In this document: positions 15,102 through 23,071 of the stretch, piece by piece
Layout: the number at the start of each line of letters is the position of its first letter
Numbering within the stretch: the stretch's first letter is position 1
IMG/VR virus record: IMGVR_UViG_3300042905_000399
Span: 1-31,287 of that record
Source of the DNA: a virus
DNA: 31,287 bases
Strand: one strand, 5' to 3'
Made by a program: the position numbers and the translations under genes
Notes under the pieces: model-generated
Told to the model about the DNA's origin: nothing
Database searches by the model: none
The model's input: the letters and a program-made list of their open reading frames with translations, nothing else

Positions 15102-15988
15102 AGTGCAGCCTCCATCGCGTCAAACTTTGCGTTGACTTCGGCCTCGGTTGCACCCACGCCGTTGACCCGGATGAAATCTCCGCCCTTGTCTTTTGCGTCC
15201 GTGCGAGGCAGCAAACCAAACGATTCAATCAACCGCCGCTTGCTTCTCGGGATTGGAGAGCCCCAGTACGAACGATTGACGAACACTGCCGGGGCTACGT
15301 CTGGGATGGGCAAGCCAACCATGTGAGCCAGGGCCGCATCAAGGCACGGGTACTTGTTCGCCAGACCCTGCGTGTAAACCTGCGGGGCCCGTGGGTTCCA
15401 GTCGATTGCGCACCATACGCCTTGGTAGGACAAGAACTGAATGTCGTGCAGGCCGCCAGTGATGTTGAGCCGCTTGCAGGCGGCGGTTATCTGCTCACAG
15501 ACGCCGACATACTCATCCGGCGTTGCCATGCGCAGTTCCGCAGGCTTCTTGGTGTCCAGATGCTTGTGCCGTTGGGCGGCGATCACATGGATGTCGCCAG
15601 ACCTTCCCACAGAAAAATGGATGTCCAAATCTTCCACTGGAAAGCCCAGATGCGGCTGATGCACCCACCCGCCCGTGGCGGAGTTGCGGGGCTTTGCAAG
15701 CGTGCCCGAGGGGGCGTCTTCCGGCCTCTCAATGACAACCGTGGGCAACGTGGCCAAGCCCGTCTCGTGAAGACGATCACGATTCAGGATTTTTTCCAGG
15801 GACGACGCCGGCATGTATGCCGGGTGCCCACCCACGCTGACTGCCGTGTGATCGGAGACAAGCAGAACCGAATCTGCCCCGTCTTTGAAAGGCGTTACCC
15901 CGATCCCCAGCCTGTCGAGCGTGGGCTTATACGCCGCAAGACCAATCCTTTGGTCTGCAAGTGGCATATAAACATTTACTGCGGCCAT
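15098..15988 (-). CDS. ATP-grasp ligase-like protein, 296 aa
   Basis: ATP-grasp enzymes join a carboxylate to an amine or thiol through an acyl-phosphate. Visible motifs are the N-terminal turn LEKILNRDRLHETGLATLPT (about 64-83), ATP-binding LAKPRNSATGG with Lys99 and a Gly loop at 106-107, and the metal site HDIQF (Asp182) with AIDWNPRAP (Asp196, Asn198, Arg200). This is the order expected for the fold. The N-terminal domain is short, which fits small amino-acid or peptide ligases better than biotin-type enzymes. The ATG has GAGG upstream and overlaps the DUF4376 gene by 13 bases; the 3' end shares GTGA with the TctC-like gene, so the two are co-translated. The substrate is unknown. It may modify a virion, cell-wall or small-molecule target. 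Confidence 0.82.
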   Translation of the reverse strand: MAAVNVYMPLADQRIGLAAYKPTLDRLGIGVTPFKDGADSVLLVSDHTAVSVGGHPAYMPASSLEKILNRDRLHETGLATLPTVVIERPEDAPSGTLAKPRNSATGGWVHQPHLGFPVEDLDIHFSVGRSGDIHVIAAQRHKHLDTKKPAELRMATPDEYVGVCEQITAACKRLNITGGLHDIQFLSYQGVWCAIDWNPRAPQVYTQGLANKYPCLDAALAHMVGLPIPDVAPAVFVNRSYWGSPIPRSKRRLIESFGLLPRTDAKDKGGDFIRVNGVGATEAEVNAKFDAMEAAL

Positions 15989-16566
15989 GTAATTGCCTCG
16001 ACAGCTTCAATGGTCGTAGCGGCCTTCACGAGGGCGACCAATTGTTCTTCCGTGGTGAAGCAACTTTGAACGTGCGCCGTTACCGCCTGAACCACGGCAG
16101 CCATCTCGGTTGCATCCAAGTCCAGCCATGTCTCGTTCAGCGCTTTCCAGCTTACCGTTTGGACGGCACCACTTTGCAGCGCAAGATTGGCATTGTTCAG
16201 CGCCGCCTGAGAGCCTCTGTCGGTCGTGATCGTCGCGTTGTAAATCTGAACACCCGCCACTTCCGCCCTCCACCTGTCGTTTGCAAGCTCAGCCATCTTG
16301 TTTGCTTTTGCAATCTCAAGCGTGATGGGCACGGGCTTATTCATCGTGCCGGACGAACCGACGGCAACCGCGATGGTGTGCTCATCTTGCTCAATCCAGT
16401 ACGCGATGGGCGCGTACATTTGCACGATTGCTTCCAACGTCTCACCAACATAAGGCAGCCGGGTGCCAATATGCATGGTTTGACGGCCAGCGGAGGTGTA
16501 AACAATCTCCATAGAATGCGCCGCTTGGTCAACGGCGATGACGTTGTATGTGTACTCAATGCTCAT
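15976..16566 (-). CDS. DUF4376-type tail-fibre-associated protein, 196 aa
   Basis: I chose the ATG at 16566 (MSIEYTYNVIAVDQ), which overlaps the adhesin stop as ATGA and has GGGAG upstream. An ATG twelve codons earlier lies inside the adhesin gene. The N-terminal part (1-70) is a small beta domain. The C-terminal part from about 85 matches DUF4376 as I know it: RWRAEVAGVQIYNATITTDR then SQAAL, a WLDLDATEMAAVVQAVTAHV segment, and a closing TIEAVEAITW. Proteins with this domain usually sit directly after tail-fibre genes and are thought to be fibre assembly or tip proteins. The position after the glycine-rich adhesin agrees. Confidence 0.8.
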   Translation of the reverse strand: MSIEYTYNVIAVDQAAHSMEIVYTSAGRQTMHIGTRLPYVGETLEAIVQMYAPIAYWIEQDEHTIAVAVGSSGTMNKPVPITLEIAKANKMAELANDRWRAEVAGVQIYNATITTDRGSQAALNNANLALQSGAVQTVSWKALNETWLDLDATEMAAVVQAVTAHVQSCFTTEEQLVALVKAATTIEAVEAITWPQ

Positions 16567-17537
16567 GTGATACTCCCAAGACGGGTGCCAAAGGCAACCC
16601 ATGTGATATTTGAATTTCCTGTGATTGCGCCGCCGCCTGAGCCGCCGGAATAGGGGCCTGGACGAGTATTGCTTGTTAGACCTGAAGTGTTTCCGCCAGT
16701 GCTACCAGCAGAGCCCCAGCCACCCCCTGCGCCGCCTGCTCCACCTGTTACGCTTACAATCCCCACGCCCCCTGCTCCACCGCCCCCTGCTGCTGAAGAT
16801 GTGCCAGAAGAACCGGCGCTTCCAGGGTATGAAGAGTCTTGCCCAGTAGCAGGCCCCCCTGCTCCGCCAGAAGAATTTGCAGCAACACCTGATCTACCGC
16901 CGCCACCACCACCGCCCCCAACGCAGGCAAGGCGACTATCTTTATTACCGTCCACATAGGTGTAAATGCCGGTTCGGCCTCCTCCGCCCCCACCCCCACC
17001 ACCGCCTATAGTGTTGTTATTGGTGATGCTAACCGCGACTGATACAGACAAAGCCAACCCACCAGCAGCACCAGCGGAACCAGCAACACTTGAGCTACCG
17101 CTACCACCAGAACCAGCACCGCCGTTACCGCCCATGCCAATGATGAAACCGCCGTTAATTAAGTCCACCCCGCTGGGGAACGACCCATTAATAGTTAAAC
17201 CAGGCGTGCCAGTGCTATTGCTTGAGCAGTAAACACCGCTGGCAATAGTGGCGATGACTTTGCTCGACTGATTCCACCCAGCATTTACAGCCAGCGTACG
17301 GAGGTTGGCGTTGGTCTGGTTTGACGAGATTGTGAATGAGAATGTGTTGGACTTGCCATAAGCATCATTCAAAGAAATGGCACCGCTGGCCTTGCCCAAT
17401 AGTGCACGAACAGCGGCATCATTTAAACTGATTTGTGCCGTGCCACTATAACCAAGCTCCACGTTAATGGATTGGTTCAAACCACTTGTAGTGGCCGTAC
17501 CCCCAAGGGAGATTGGCCCGGAAGATACCATTGTCAT
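16563..17537 (-). CDS. Glycine-tract tail-fibre adhesin, 324 aa
   Basis: The ATG has GAGGT upstream. The N-terminus carries VSSGPISLGGT and SLNDAAVRALLGKASGAISL (37-56), common in fibre proteins of environmental phages and likely the attachment part. Residues about 65-130 form a beta domain. From about 129 to the end the chain is glycine-rich, with runs of ten (178-187) and eight glycines (207-214) and many GGxGG units separated by short polar loops. This composition is that of gp38-type adhesins, such as phage S16, where glycine stretches pack as polyglycine II helices and the loops between them bind the receptor. Inference: this is the receptor-binding tip. The neighbouring DUF4376 gene may assist it. 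Confidence 0.82.
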   Translation of the reverse strand: MTMVSSGPISLGGTATTSGLNQSINVELGYSGTAQISLNDAAVRALLGKASGAISLNDAYGKSNTFSFTISSNQTNANLRTLAVNAGWNQSSKVIATIASGVYCSSNSTGTPGLTINGSFPSGVDLINGGFIIGMGGNGGAGSGGSGSSSVAGSAGAAGGLALSVSVAVSITNNNTIGGGGGGGGGGRTGIYTYVDGNKDSRLACVGGGGGGGGRSGVAANSSGGAGGPATGQDSSYPGSAGSSGTSSAAGGGGAGGVGIVSVTGGAGGAGGGWGSAGSTGGNTSGLTSNTRPGPYSGGSGGGAITGNSNITWVAFGTRLGSIT

Positions 17538-17548
17538 GGTTTATTACC

Positions 17549-18325
17549 TCACGGCGTTCCGTATGCGGTCACGTTGGCCACCATTATGAAGTTGCCAGAC
17601 GAGTCTATTGAGCCAATTGTTGTCGCGCCATACTTAAATACCAGCTTGCCTCCAGACTCTTCAACAGTAAAGTTGGTAGTGGCTAACTTGGTGGCGTTCG
17701 TTGCATTCGTCGCGTTCGTTGCATTCGTTGCGTTCGTTGCGTTTGTCACAGCCGTGGCCCCAATGGCTGCAACGATGTCTGCTGCCGAGGCGACAGAAAG
17801 CGCCGACGTACCATTACCGCGCAATATCCCGCCGTTGGTAAACGATGAAGCTCCAGTGCCTCCGTCAGCTACGGCAAGGTCGGTTGCAAGCGTTAGGCTG
17901 GATAGGTGATTGTTCTGAAACGCAAAGTTGGTTCCATCCGACCAGACTGTCACGGTTTTGCCTGCCGGGATTGCCACTCCAGCGCCAGCAGCCGTTGTGT
18001 TGCCAAGCACCGTCGAATTGTAGATGGTTGCTGTATAGGCACTGGCGTTGTAGATGACGTAGGTCTTTTCTGCCGGGGGTGCATACACCGCGAAGTTGGC
18101 ACCCGTCGAGGTGGTCAGAGCAATCGCCATGTGCCGCGCTTCATCCGGAGCGCCATTTGCGGCCGTAAACGCCTGATTGGCAGCAATCACAGATACAGAG
18201 ATGTACCCGGCAATCGACGACTCGATCAACGTGCCGAGGTTGGTGTTGGTTGTGTTGCCCCACGTACCGGCTTGATCACCCGTGGTGATAAGCTCAATTC
18301 GCAGGCTGGGGGAGTAGGTGGACAT
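17549..18325 (-). CDS. Tail-fibre protein with NAT repeat, 258 aa
   Basis: The ATG has GAGGA upstream. Residues 3-43 (YSPSLRIELITTGDQAGTWG then TNTNLGTLIE) form a conserved N-terminal block found in many fibre-type proteins. A beta-rich middle follows, with GGTGASSFTNGGILRGNG near 155-172. Six tandem Asn-Ala-Thr triplets come next (about 195-212), and the chain ends in a short beta domain holding GSIDSSGNFIMVANV. That last element is the one found before S74-type or lectin tips in many fibres, but here the protein ends soon after it. It is probably a fibre or fibre-anchoring subunit. It sits in a row with three other fibre genes. Confidence 0.8.
   Translation of the reverse strand: MSTYSPSLRIELITTGDQAGTWGNTTNTNLGTLIESSIAGYISVSVIAANQAFTAANGAPDEARHMAIALTTSTGANFAVYAPPAEKTYVIYNASAYTATIYNSTVLGNTTAAGAGVAIPAGKTVTVWSDGTNFAFQNNHLSSLTLATDLAVADGGTGASSFTNGGILRGNGTSALSVASAADIVAAIGATAVTNATNATNATNATNATNATKLATTNFTVEESGGKLVFKYGATTIGSIDSSGNFIMVANVTAYGTP
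17693..17747. repeat. Six 9-base tandem repeats encoding NAT
   Basis: Units read close to ttcgttgcg on the plus strand with a few third-position changes. Gain or loss of a unit keeps the frame, so the fibre can change length without breaking. Confidence 0.85.
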
Positions 18326-18334
18326 AGATGTTCC

Positions 18335-19174
18335 TCACTGGGAATTGTTGATATTCTGCCAGTTTGCGTTTTGAGCGGTAACTATTTTTATCCACCCACC
18401 CAGCCCGAAGCTGTCGGCCAGGACCGCGTTCTCAGACACGGCCACATTGAACCCGGCCTGCACAGTGCGGATGTCGTTGGCGTTCAGGTTCTCGATGACA
18501 CTGCCAATAAACCCAGCCACAATGGTCTCGACAGATGCCGCCCCAAAGTTTTCAACGACGGTGTCCACAAAGACGTTAACAATTGCAGCGGCGTCCTCAA
18601 CCGTCATCCCCTCTGTCACAGCCTGGGCGAACTGAGCGGCGATGGCCTGAATGTCGTTCATCGTCATAGCCTCAGACAAGGACTGAGCAAACTGGGCGGT
18701 GATTACAGGGGTGTCATTGAGGTTGGCGTTTTCAATGATGGATTGCCCAAAGTTGGACTGCTGAACACTGGCATCGGCCACCTCCAAAATGTCTTCGGTG
18801 CGGGTCTGGCCAAAGGCAAAGAAGACGTTCTGGGTATCGGCAAGGTCTGCGTTCTCAGTGACAGATTGGGCAAACTGAGCCGAGATGGCAATGACATCTG
18901 CCGGGTTGGAGTTCTCGCTGATGGATTGCAGAAACGTCGAGGCTTGGGTGCTGGCGTCGTCGGCTGTAAACGGCTCATTGATGGTGGCAATAAACAGCGC
19001 GTTGCCTGTGATCTCAATGTCGTTCTCAGTGATGACCTCAGTGATGGATTGCAAAAAGGCAGAAACCTGAGTACTGGCGTCGGCCAAAACAATATCTTCA
19101 GTAATAGCAAAAGAAAAACTTCCCCCCGCAAGAGACGCAAACGGGGTTTGGGCGAAGTTAGATATTCCAAACAC
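18335..19174 (-). CDS. Fibre-type protein built of about eleven 20-residue repeats, 279 aa
   Basis: The start is GTG at 19174, eight bases after the previous stop, with GGGTAAG upstream. After a 25-residue leader the chain is a series of units near 20 residues long that end in a hydrophobic pair plus Glu. Examples are NANLNDTPVITAQFAQSLSE, AMTMNDIQAIAAQFAQAVTE and NSNPADVIAISAQFAQSVTE. I count eleven units from about residue 27 to 248, followed by a distinct tip (SFGLGGWIKIVTAQNANWQN). Asp at position 6 and Phe near 14 are the most constant. No known family is certain; the repeat suggests a rod or solenoid. Its place among fibre genes suggests a tail-fibre shaft. Confidence 0.75.
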   Translation of the reverse strand: MFGISNFAQTPFASLAGGSFSFAITEDIVLADASTQVSAFLQSITEVITENDIEITGNALFIATINEPFTADDASTQASTFLQSISENSNPADVIAISAQFAQSVTENADLADTQNVFFAFGQTRTEDILEVADASVQQSNFGQSIIENANLNDTPVITAQFAQSLSEAMTMNDIQAIAAQFAQAVTEGMTVEDAAAIVNVFVDTVVENFGAASVETIVAGFIGSVIENLNANDIRTVQAGFNVAVSENAVLADSFGLGGWIKIVTAQNANWQNINNSQ

Positions 19175-19182
19175 GTTGCGTC

Positions 19183-20841
19183 TTACCCAAGCAGGGCTTT
19201 CTTAATTTCAGCGACTTCCGCCCGCAACTCTTTGATGGCCTCAATTACCAGCGGCAAAGCACGCTCGTACCGCACAGTCAAATATTTATCGTCAATTGGG
19301 GCAGGGGCAACAATTTCTGGCATTACAGCCTGCACGGCTTGCGCCGAAACACCCACCTCACGCTTAGCCTCGTATCCCAAAGCCTGCGCTGTTTCGTTGG
19401 CCTCATAGTAAAAACCATCAAGGCTGCACAGCTTGTCCAGAGCATTCTCGATCTTGCCGAGTTTTTTCTTGAGACGGTCGTCGGAGTAATAAGCTGTGAC
19501 GTTGTTAGTCGCCCGAATTTCACCCGTTGTCCCAGATGCCGCCGTGCCTACACCAAAAGAACCAAACTGAACGCTGGCGCTTGTGTTAATACTCTGTGGA
19601 GTAGAAAGCGTCACACCGCCAGTAGAAGCAGACGCGGTAATCTGGTTGGCGGTGCCAGTAATGGAAGTGACGCCGCTATTTGTAATAGTTACTGCGCCCG
19701 TAGCGCCGCTCACACTAATGCCGGTGCCTGCAACGGCACTTGTCACGCCCGTGTTATTGATGGTCAGCGTGCCAGAGCCAGTCGTTGTGCTGATACCTGT
19801 GCTGGTACCCAGTGTTGCAACGGCAAAATTGGTGCCGTTGCCAATCAACAGTTGGCCGTTTGTGGGAGTGGCTGTAGCGCCCGTACCGCCCGCCGCAGCA
19901 GGCAAAGTGCCAGCGGTCAGTGCCGAGGCGCTGGTTGAGTACAGGGCGTAGTTTGCCGCCGTGAACGTGGTCAGGCCGGTGCCGCCGTACCCTGGCTGGA
20001 TTGTGCCGCCTTGCCAAGTGCCACCGGAGATGACCGCCGAGCCAAGATTGAAGGCGTTTGTGCCAAACGTCACGCCCTCCGGCAGATAAGCGTGGAGGTC
20101 CCAAGTGCCGCCCGTCGTGCCGTTGTTCGTCAAAAACACCGCGCCTGCACCACCCGAGGGGATGGTGCCAATTGTGGCAGTGGCGTAGTCCGTGATGGTC
20201 AGGGTGCCCGTGGCAAGGTTGTTGAACACAAACGCCACACCCGTTGTCAGAGTAGTGGCGTCAGGCAGTGCATACGTCTGCCCACCCGTCCCAACAAGGG
20301 TTTGAATGTAGCTGGATGCCGCCGTCAGGGCTGTGGTTCCCCCTGCTGCGGTTGTGTTGGTGTTGGCCTGATTGACCCGGTTGACCGTGATGTTGGAGTT
20401 GGCATCGCGCAGCACCACCGAGTTGGCCCCGGAGGAGGATGTAACCCCCGTACCACCATACGCCACAGCAATAGTTGATCCCTGCCATGTGCCAGAAGCC
20501 ACCGTGCCCAGGGCGGAGACGTTACCGCTTCCATCCAGATTGACCGACCGCCCGGACGGGTAGGTCACAAAGACGTTGACCGCGCCCGAGAAGGTTACAG
20601 CGTTGTTGGAGTTGCTCGACGCATAAATCGTCGTGCGCGTCAGTGTGGGGCCCGTGGTCGAATACGTGCCAAGACCCACCTCCCAGTTACCCGACCCGTC
20701 AGTGGCAGAGTAGTAGGTGGTGTTGGTATCGCCAATAACCGCAAACGTCTGAAACCCGGCGACTGCCCCCGTAAGCGTGAAACTTACAGTCGTATTCGCC
20801 GTGGCCGATTCTTGGACACGGTTTGCAAGGACCAGAGCCAT
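19183..20841 (-). CDS. Tail fibre with C-terminal S74 intramolecular chaperone, 552 aa
   Basis: The ATG has AAGGAG upstream. The shaft (about 1-445) is rich in Gly, Thr, Ser and Ala, with repeated GGTG elements (VAYGGTGVTS, GYGGTGLTT, AAGGTGATA), as in trimeric fibres. The last 102 residues are the Peptidase_S74 / endosialidase chaperone domain. It begins YYSDDRLKK at 451, with the conserved Ser-Asp cleavage site, then ALDKLCSLDGFYYE, VGVSAQAVQAVMPEIV and YLTVRYERALPLVIEAIKEL. This domain guides trimer folding and then cuts itself off. It is the clearest receptor-facing fibre in the window. Confidence 0.88.
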   Translation of the reverse strand: MALVLANRVQESATANTTVSFTLTGAVAGFQTFAVIGDTNTTYYSATDGSGNWEVGLGTYSTTGPTLTRTTIYASSNSNNAVTFSGAVNVFVTYPSGRSVNLDGSGNVSALGTVASGTWQGSTIAVAYGGTGVTSSSGANSVVLRDANSNITVNRVNQANTNTTAAGGTTALTAASSYIQTLVGTGGQTYALPDATTLTTGVAFVFNNLATGTLTITDYATATIGTIPSGGAGAVFLTNNGTTGGTWDLHAYLPEGVTFGTNAFNLGSAVISGGTWQGGTIQPGYGGTGLTTFTAANYALYSTSASALTAGTLPAAAGGTGATATPTNGQLLIGNGTNFAVATLGTSTGISTTTGSGTLTINNTGVTSAVAGTGISVSGATGAVTITNSGVTSITGTANQITASASTGGVTLSTPQSINTSASVQFGSFGVGTAASGTTGEIRATNNVTAYYSDDRLKKKLGKIENALDKLCSLDGFYYEANETAQALGYEAKREVGVSAQAVQAVMPEIVAPAPIDDKYLTVRYERALPLVIEAIKELRAEVAEIKKALLG

Positions 20842-20854
20842 TTAAGACTCCTTA

Positions 20855-21460
20855 TCAAGATGTTGCGGTGGTGCTGTAGGTAACAGAAACAGTGTCGCCT
20901 GCGGTCGTGACCTTGGCAGTGGCAAATGCGCCTGCGCTGTACAGCGTACCAGAGGTATTGCCTTGAGTCGAAGATGCGCCAGAGCCGGTCACCAAGAAAC
21001 AGCCACCCACCGTGCCACCGCCACCCGTGATGGTGTAGGTAATGGCGGAAGCAGTCTTGGTCGTCACGTTGGTGGGCGTGGTGCCAGTCGATGATGCTGC
21101 GCTAAACGATGCCGTGCCACGAACAGCCGAACCGCCCACGGTGTAGTTGGTGAACTCCGTCCAGCCGCCGTGCGAAGCCATCGTGTCTGCCGCAGCAAAG
21201 GTCGGGCTTGCGCCAGAAATCAAGCCCAGGAACGGACCAACGGTGGTGTAAGAAGTGCCAGACAGCAGCGTGTCAAGCATGAGTTCTTTGCCAACCGCGT
21301 TGACCAGATTGGGGAACTGCTCTTCCCACTTGATGTTGCCATCGGCATCGCGGCAGACCACATGGTAGTGGCCCTCAATACCAACAGACTCTGCGCCAGC
21401 CACATTGGACCGCATAGTCACTTCAGCGTGGTCACCAAAGTTGGAAAACTCTTTTTGCAT
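20855..21460 (-). CDS. Conserved beta-rich structural protein, 201 aa
   Basis: The ATG has AAGGAG upstream. The N-terminal 80 residues include GIEGHYHVVCRDADGNIKWE and LVNAVGKELMLDTLLSG, a pattern I recognise from conserved proteins near the fibre genes of environmental phages. The rest is Thr/Ser/Gly-rich and strand-forming (ASAITYTITGGGGTVGGCFL). No enzyme motif or signal. It lies between the adaptor-side genes and the S74 fibre. I infer a baseplate-, fibre-base- or head-surface structural protein; the exact role is unknown. Confidence 0.72.
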   Translation of the reverse strand: MQKEFSNFGDHAEVTMRSNVAGAESVGIEGHYHVVCRDADGNIKWEEQFPNLVNAVGKELMLDTLLSGTSYTTVGPFLGLISGASPTFAAADTMASHGGWTEFTNYTVGGSAVRGTASFSAASSTGTTPTNVTTKTASAITYTITGGGGTVGGCFLVTGSGASSTQGNTSGTLYSAGAFATAKVTTAGDTVSVTYSTTATS

Positions 21461-21469
21461 GATAACTCC

Positions 21470-21892
21470 TTAAACAAGTCGAATTAAAGCAGAAGTTGCA
21501 GTGTTGACGGGCATCTGCACGGTGAAAGTGGTGGTTGAGGTTTTGTCAGACCCAAAGTCCAACACGCACACAGCGCCGTTGTCACCCGGCGTGTAGATCA
21601 ATGCACCACGCGCTGTAATCGCCCCCGTCCATGCTGGAGAGGAGAAGTTGACGTACGTGATGCTGCCGCTGGCTGTGTCTTGGCTTGCGATGGTGGCGGT
21701 CACAACCTGACCTCCAGCGACATAGTTGCCACCAGAGGCTTCGCCCGTCACAGTGTACGCTGTGGTGGTCTGATCCAGCGTGGCTGAGTTGGTGTACAGC
21801 GCCAGATAGAACGTGTCCGAGGCGAAGTTGATCGTGCCGTTGGCAAGCCCAGACCGCAGCGTGTTGCAAGAATAATTGCCTGCGAACGCCAT
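21470..21892 (-). CDS. Small beta-rich structural protein, 140 aa
   Basis: I chose the ATG at 21892, which overlaps the adaptor stop as TGATG; the TTG one codon upstream is unlikely. The sequence opens MAFAGNYSCNTLRSGLANGT, continues with FYLALYTNSATLDQTT, and is rich in strands and Thr/Ala to the end. I recognise this type from conserved small structural proteins next to adaptors. It may decorate the tail or the fibre base. No catalytic features. Confidence 0.72.
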   Translation of the reverse strand: MAFAGNYSCNTLRSGLANGTINFASDTFYLALYTNSATLDQTTTAYTVTGEASGGNYVAGGQVVTATIASQDTASGSITYVNFSSPAWTGAITARGALIYTPGDNGAVCVLDFGSDKTSTTTFTVQMPVNTATSALIRLV

Positions 21893-22605
21893 CAAGCCAC
21901 CCCGTTATTCTGCGGCAGCGGGGCTGCGCGGTACTGACCCGACCTGTAGGCATCGCTGCGCTCAAGTCCATCACCCAGACGTTTGGCCAGAGCAAGAGCT
22001 TCTTTGTACTTGCCGTCGTACAAGGCCATCATGTCGTTCTCGCCCTTCATGAACGTGTAAGCCTCCACCAGGGAGCCGTACAACAACACCGTGTCAAAGT
22101 TGTCGCCCAGCCAAGTCTGGCCATCAGCGGCAACCGTGATTGACTCAGGGTAATAGTAGTAATGCAACTCGACATCATAGGCCGCATCAGGTGTCGGGCC
22201 GAGGATAAAGCTCAACTCGTCAGAGATGGTTGCGCTAGAAACTGTTGGCCCAAACAGCGCATAGTACTTGGGCGTCCCAGTGTCGTTTGGCGACGGGTAT
22301 GCCTGCCGGATGAAGTTCACATCCTTGTTGAGCAGGTACTCGTACGACCCCGTGTTGAGGTTGCCACCTGTCACGCCCGTGATGACCGCCAGCGAATAGA
22401 CCGACAGGAAATCACTGGGACAAGACAGGTACTTGTTGCTGGCAGACACCGAGCCCGTGACGTTCTTGCGAAGAGACGGGAACTGAACCGAGTTGTAAAT
22501 GCGCTGCTCTGCCTGTTGAACGAAGACAGGGATATTCGCCACGAACTCCGTTTCGTAGTTCTGGGTGTAGTCCTGAATTGCAGCAGACAGGGCAGCGTAG
22601 TTCAT
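21892..22605 (-). CDS. Head-tail adaptor protein (SU10 adaptor-like), 237 aa
   Basis: The ATG overlaps the previous stop as ATGA. The features fit the adaptor family typified by phage SU10. The N-terminal helix YAALSAAIQDYTQNYETEFV and IPVFVQQAEQRIYNSVQFPS are followed by YLSCPSDFLSVYSLAV. A strand-rich middle has HYYYYPESI, and the C-terminal helices are TWLGDNFDTVLLYGSLVEAY and MALYDGKYKEALALAKRLGD. Such proteins form a ring below the portal to which nozzle and fibres attach. The match is by pattern memory and not by alignment, but the helix-strand-helix order is right. Neighbours are fibre-side proteins on one side and small basic proteins on the other. Confidence 0.78.
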   Translation of the reverse strand: MNYAALSAAIQDYTQNYETEFVANIPVFVQQAEQRIYNSVQFPSLRKNVTGSVSASNKYLSCPSDFLSVYSLAVITGVTGGNLNTGSYEYLLNKDVNFIRQAYPSPNDTGTPKYYALFGPTVSSATISDELSFILGPTPDAAYDVELHYYYYPESITVAADGQTWLGDNFDTVLLYGSLVEAYTFMKGENDMMALYDGKYKEALALAKRLGDGLERSDAYRSGQYRAAPLPQNNGVA

Positions 22606-22871
22606 GCCATCGGACCCCTAGCCATCACACCTTTGGTTGCAGCACCAGTGCCACGGATTTTGATGCCGCTGGTTTTGGGCGCAGGATACTGGGCGCTGTG
22701 GTTATTGCCAACCGACATGTTCACTTCATTGATCGGGTTTGTTTTTACGGCCTTGCCATAACCAGCACTGCTGAGGTCAACGCCAGCATTGCCCTTCATG
22801 TCATGGACAGGAGCATACAAACTAGCAGGGCCAATCTCTTTGCCCATCACCTTCATGCTAAATTTTGCCAT
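22602..22871 (-). CDS. Small conserved protein of unknown function, 89 aa
   Basis: I chose the ATG at 22871 (MAKFSMKVMGKEIGPASLYA), with GGAGG directly upstream. A TTG 16 codons earlier lies inside the preceding gene. The protein is basic, Gly- and Met-rich, with no membrane segment and little predicted structure (GNAGVDLSSAGYGKAV, SGIKIRGTGAATKGVM). It begins one base after the stop of the preceding gene and is coupled to the adaptor by ATGA. Function unknown; possibly a minor virion protein. Confidence 0.65.
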   Translation of the reverse strand: MAKFSMKVMGKEIGPASLYAPVHDMKGNAGVDLSSAGYGKAVKTNPINEVNMSVGNNHSAQYPAPKTSGIKIRGTGAATKGVMARGPMA

Positions 22872-22872
22872 A

Positions 22873-23061
22873 TCAGCCTCCGCGAGAAGATTTGAACGAA
22901 GATACTTTTTGATTCGCAACCTTAGCCAGATTGCGGCCTAGTTGGCGCATCTGCTCATTGGTCTTGCCGCCCTTGGCCATCTTGGTCATGGGCTTGCCTG
23001 GGTGCATAGCTTTCTCGTGCTTATGCACGGCAGTTTTTGCGGCTTTCTTTGCGTCCATCAT
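22873..23061 (-). CDS. Small Lys-rich protein, 62 aa
   Basis: I chose the ATG at 23061 because AAGGAG lies six bases upstream; a second ATG follows at once. A longer frame from 23100 would lie inside the previous gene. The protein is very basic, rich in Lys and His (AKKAAKTAVHKHEKAMHPGK), and contains a KGGKTNEQM element. I recognise such short KGG proteins from environmental phages. No known function; nucleic-acid or capsid binding would suit the charge, but that is guesswork. Confidence 0.68.
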   Translation of the reverse strand: MMDAKKAAKTAVHKHEKAMHPGKPMTKMAKGGKTNEQMRQLGRNLAKVANQKVSSFKSSRGG

Positions 23062-23071
23062 GATCGACTCC

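Noticed and set aside
16669-17232. Plus-strand frames rich in proline opposite the glycine-tract adhesin
   Set aside because: They are antisense images of glycine codons (GGN read as NCC); no ribosome binding sites, and the minus-strand gene is well supported.
17906-19408. Long (500-codon) plus-strand frame across three fibre genes
   Set aside because: It spans several minus-strand genes and their junctions, has no recognisable domain and no context on this strand.
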